DNA of 33,694 nt. Source: an uncultured Bacteroidales bacterium (GTDB taxonomy: Bacteria; Bacteroidota; Bacteroidia; Bacteroidales; G3-4614). The notes under the pieces are model-generated. The model was given only the letters and a program-made list of their open reading frames with translations, did no database searches and was not told the origin of the DNA. A program made the position numbers and the translations under genes. Below are positions 31,548 through 33,694 of the stretch, piece after piece (within the stretch, counting starts at the first letter, position 1; each line of letters starts with the position of its first letter). Location: the NCBI GenBank assembly GCA_949297125.1, contig CASFRS010000025.1, forward strand, positions 1-33,694. The letters are read 5' to 3'.

Positions 31548-32846
31548 ATGTATTTACATAAGGAGATGGAATTGCTGACCCGCCCGGAAATAGAAGCCTT
31601 GCAGTTGGAGCGGTTGCAGCAGACCTTGAAAAGGTGCATGAATTCGCCTTTCTACAAGAAACGTTTTGACGACCTGCATTTGACTCCGTCCGATATCCGG
31701 ACTTTGGACGATTTGCATAAGATTCCCTTTACCACCAAACAGGATTTACGCGACAATTACCCGTTCGGCCTTGCGGCAGTTCCTTTGGATGATGTGGTAC
31801 GGTTGCACTCTTCCAGCGGAACTACCGGTACGCCTACGGTAATATTGCATACGCAGAAGGATTTGGACGAATGGGCGAATGCCGTGGCCCGCTGTTTGTA
31901 TATGGTAGGCCTCAGACGCGGCGATGTGTTTCAGAATTCCTCCGGTTACGGCATGTTTACGGGCGGGCTTGGTTTCCAGTACGGTGCTGAGCGTTTGGGA
32001 ATGCTCACCGTACCGGCTGCGGCCGGCAATACCAAACGCCAGATAAAGTTCATAACCGATTTCGGCACTACTGCGCTGCATGCCATACCCAGTTATGCAA
32101 GCCGGTTGCGTGAAGTGATGCAGGAAATGGGGATAGACCCGCAGCGCGATACGAAACTGCGTACATTGATTATAGGGGCGGAACCGCATTCCGAAGAGCA
32201 ACGGCGTAAAATAGAGAGGATGCTGGGCGTTAAGGCGTACAACTCGTTCGGCATGTCCGAAATGTGCGGGCCTGGTGTGGCTTTTGAGTGCAAGGAGCAG
32301 AACGGAATGCATATATGGGAGGACTATTATATAGTCGAGATTATCGACCCCGTTACGTTGGAGCCTGTTCCGGAAGGGGAAGTCGGGGAGTTGGTGCTGA
32401 CAACTATCAATCGGGAAGCGATGCCGTTGCTGCGTTACCGCACGCGCGACCTTACACGAATCTTGCCCGGCGAGTGTCCGTGCGGACGTCATCATAAAAG
32501 ACTTGACCGCATGAAGGGCAGGAGCGATGATATGATTATACTCAAAGGTGTAAATATTTTCCCGATTCAGATTGAAACCGTACTTATGCAGTTTGAGGAA
32601 CTGGGTACGGAGTACCTTATTACACTGACCAACGAGGAGGCCAATGACTTGATGACAGTAGAGGTGGAACTGAAAGACTTCAGCGATGATTATTCTCGCC
32701 TCCAGGCCCTGACGCGCGAAATTACCCGACAGTTGAAGGATGAGATACTCCTGACCCCCGTTGTCAAACTCATGCCAAAAGGGTATATGGTTAAGCAGGA
32801 AGGCAAGGCCGTAAGGGTTAGGGATTTACGTAAAACTTTAATATAA
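31548..32846 (+). CDS. paaK: Phenylacetate-CoA ligase (aryl-CoA ligase, ANL superfamily)
   Basis: This 432-residue enzyme joins phenylacetate or a related aryl acid to CoA with ATP through an acyl-AMP intermediate. The AMP-binding loop is SSSGTTGTPT (88-97). FQNSSGYGMFTGGLGFQYGAE, TLIIGAEPHSEEQR, SFGMSEMCGPGVAFEC and RYRTRDLTRI are typical PaaK signatures. The C-terminal domain has GRSDDMIILKGVNIFP and a lysine-containing EGKAVRVRD. In anaerobic gut bacteria such ligases often work with indolepyruvate ferredoxin oxidoreductase in aromatic amino acid breakdown; those genes are not in this window. An ATG at 31566 is an alternative start. The ACT-domain gene follows after 7 bases. Confidence 0.92.
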   Translation: MYLHKEMELLTRPEIEALQLERLQQTLKRCMNSPFYKKRFDDLHLTPSDIRTLDDLHKIPFTTKQDLRDNYPFGLAAVPLDDVVRLHSSSGTTGTPTVILHTQKDLDEWANAVARCLYMVGLRRGDVFQNSSGYGMFTGGLGFQYGAERLGMLTVPAAAGNTKRQIKFITDFGTTALHAIPSYASRLREVMQEMGIDPQRDTKLRTLIIGAEPHSEEQRRKIERMLGVKAYNSFGMSEMCGPGVAFECKEQNGMHIWEDYYIVEIIDPVTLEPVPEGEVGELVLTTINREAMPLLRYRTRDLTRILPGECPCGRHHKRLDRMKGRSDDMIILKGVNIFPIQIETVLMQFEELGTEYLITLTNEEANDLMTVEVELKDFSDDYSRLQALTREITRQLKDEILLTPVVKLMPKGYMVKQEGKAVRVRDLRKTLI

Positions 32847-32853
32847 AAGCAGT

Positions 32854-33282
32854 ATGGCAGTACATCAGATATCCGTTTTTGTTGAAAACAAGTCGGGGAC
32901 TCTTCTCCGCGTGTTGGATTTGTTCAAGGATGCCGGCATACAGTTGATTGCATCCATGATTTCCGATACGGTGGAATACGGCATTTACCGTATTATATGT
33001 TCCGAACCTTTACGGGCATACGATATGTTGCAGAATGCCGGCATTTCGGCCAGTATGTCGGAAGTCTTCGCCATTACGCTCGACAATACCCCCGGGCGTG
33101 CTGCGGATGCTGTCCGCGTGCTGACAGGCGAAGGTATCGGCATATCGTACTTGTATTCATTCCTCCTGGCGGAAAAAGGCATTCTCGTATTCCGTACGGA
33201 TGATGCGGAGAAGACAAACAGGGTGATTGTCGAAAAGAAACTCGGTTCGCTCGATGACGAGGCTTTGCAGGCCCTTGTTTAA
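32854..33282 (+). CDS. Double-ACT domain protein, paired with paaK
   Basis: This 142-residue protein is two ACT domains in a row (about residues 3-68 and 72-138). The first begins ISVFVENKSGTLLRVLDLFK and the second VFAITLDNTPGRAADAVRVL, each the first strand and helix of an ACT fold. ACT domains bind small ligands, usually amino acids. The gene starts 7 bases after paaK, an arrangement common in Bacteroidota, so it probably senses an aromatic amino acid or related metabolite and tunes that pathway (inference). No catalytic domain is attached. Confidence 0.88.
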   Translation: MAVHQISVFVENKSGTLLRVLDLFKDAGIQLIASMISDTVEYGIYRIICSEPLRAYDMLQNAGISASMSEVFAITLDNTPGRAADAVRVLTGEGIGISYLYSFLLAEKGILVFRTDDAEKTNRVIVEKKLGSLDDEALQALV

Positions 33283-33412
33283 AGAGAGGCAAGGCATCTG
33301 CCGATTTTTTCCTTAACGGAGCATGAATGCAGAGGCATATGGAAAAAAGAAGCCGACCCAAAAGCCATAAGGCATTGGAGTCACTCTCTTTTTTTATTTG
33401 ATAGAACCATAT
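33283..33412 (+). other. Region after the double-ACT gene with a weak terminator
   Basis: GGCA (33288-33291) and TGCC (33299-33302) form a short stem followed by GATTTTTT, a weak candidate terminator for paaK. A T7 run at 33390-33396 has no strong stem before it. I see no gene here. Confidence 0.35.
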
Positions 33413-33514
33413 TGTCGGGATGACACCGGAAAACTGAATCCCTCCCACCAGAGGTGGGCCCCTCCCGTTCACGAAGCCACGGGCGGCTACGGTTTTCCTC
33501 ATGCCATCCCGACA
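33413..33514 (+). other. Branched inverted-repeat element, possible structured RNA
   Basis: Four nested or adjacent stems are visible. Outer: TGTCGGGATG (33413-33422) with CATCCCGACA (33505-33514), perfect over 10 bases. Second: GGAAAACTG (33428-33436) with CGGTTTTCC (33490-33498), 9 pairs including one G-U. Inside these, CCCACC/GGTGGG (33444-33449, 33453-33458, loop AGA) and CCCGT/ACGGG (33464-33468, 33479-33483). Together they make a three-way junction about 100 bases long. An extra CCCAC at 33520-33524 could compete for GGTGGG. It lies between the last gene and the putative transposase start. I do not recognise it as a known riboswitch or ribozyme; it may belong to the insertion sequence. 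Confidence 0.55.
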
Positions 33515-33536
33515 CGAGTCCCACACAAGATCCTGC

Positions 33537-33554
33537 TTTTTTTTTGGGGGGGGG
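33537..33554 (+). repeat. T9G9 homopolymer junction
   Basis: Nine T's (33537-33545) are followed directly by nine G's (33546-33554). The length is prone to slippage and to sequencing error. Confidence 0.9.
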
Positions 33555-33563
33555 AGAAAAATG

Positions 33564-33606
33564 AACGGTTATTTCTTTGAAATCCAAGGAAATAACCGTT
33601 GTTTTT
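33564..33606 (+). terminator. Terminator-like hairpin upstream of the putative transposase
   Basis: AACGGTTATTTCTTTG (33564-33579) pairs with CAAGGAAATAACCGTT (33585-33600), 15 Watson-Crick pairs and one wobble around a 5-base loop, followed by GTTTTT. Such hairpins near insertion sequence ends often block outside transcription from reaching the transposase gene. Confidence 0.65.
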
Positions 33607-33662
33607 ATGGTAAATATTTGCTATATTTAAAGTGGAAACAAAAATAAGGTCAAGCATTTACC

Positions 33663-33694
33663 ATGAACGCAAAGATAGTATATAAAGATTACAA
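33663..33694 (+). CDS. Possible transposase start, cut by window edge
   Basis: An ATG at 33663 opens a frame of ten codons (MNAKIVYKDY) to the edge of the window. A basic, short start like this is seen in several Bacteroidota insertion sequence transposases, and the hairpin upstream fits. Ten residues are too few to name the family, and an ordinary gene is not excluded. Confidence 0.3.
   Translation, partial: MNAKIVYKDY

Noticed and set aside
33074..33526. 150-residue minus-strand frame over the ACT gene and branched element
   Set aside because: Antisense to the double-ACT gene and made partly of the inverted repeats.
33561..33647. 28-residue frame (MNGYFFEIQGN start) inside the right-end hairpin
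   Set aside because: Its first half is the hairpin arms themselves; no reason to think it is translated.

Overview
The window looks like a chromosomal piece from a member of the Bacteroidota, most likely the order Bacteroidales. The gene content fits: a dihydroorotate dehydrogenase 1B pair, a bamD lipoprotein next to a Bacteroidota-type RNA polymerase omega gene, dxr joined to rseP, three DUF4251 proteins, and a phenylacetate-CoA ligase next to a double-ACT protein. So do the start sites. Most genes lack a Shine-Dalgarno sequence, and several promoters carry the Bacteroidota -7 box TAnnTTTG. No species is assigned. Both ends run into probable transposase genes, so the piece may be a contig that stops at insertion sequences (inference).

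Layout, left to right. Positions 1-206: the 5' end of an IS4-type transposase on the minus strand, then an AT-rich, palindrome-rich stretch and an XRE-type regulator with a strong promoter. Positions 1606-3450: pyrK and pyrD, overlapping, followed 10 bases later by a 50-residue predicted lipoprotein too small for routine gene callers. Positions 3898-5058: an iron-dependent alcohol dehydrogenase. Positions 5270-12558: a tightly packed minus-strand operon, read dxr, rseP, rlmI-like methyltransferase, dipeptidyl peptidase III, AlkD-like protein, cation efflux protein. Positions 12816-15019: two outer-membrane proteins on the plus strand (an unknown beta-barrel and an OmpA-family protein). Positions 15168-17759, minus strand: a DUF2461 gene and a RelA/SpoT homologue.

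The right half is all on the plus strand: bamD and rpoZ; valS after two tandem terminator-like hairpins; two tandem AGCS sodium:amino-acid symporters; an M23 metallopeptidase; a phosphohexomutase; three DUF4251 paralogues; then paaK and a double-ACT protein. The last 400 bases hold a branched inverted-repeat element, a T9G9 tract, a terminator-like hairpin and the first codons of what may be another transposase.

Most of the window is ordinary housekeeping: pyrimidine and isoprenoid synthesis, envelope assembly, translation, sugar phosphate metabolism. The points most worth a second look are: the RelA/SpoT homologue, which keeps its hydrolase residues but has lost key synthetase residues; the DUF4251 cluster, in which two diverged copies share a perfect 54-base codon-aligned block; the branched RNA-like element near 33413-33514; the tandem hairpins before valS; and the small lipoprotein after pyrD. 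I saw no CRISPR array, no tRNA or rRNA gene, and no clear defence system.
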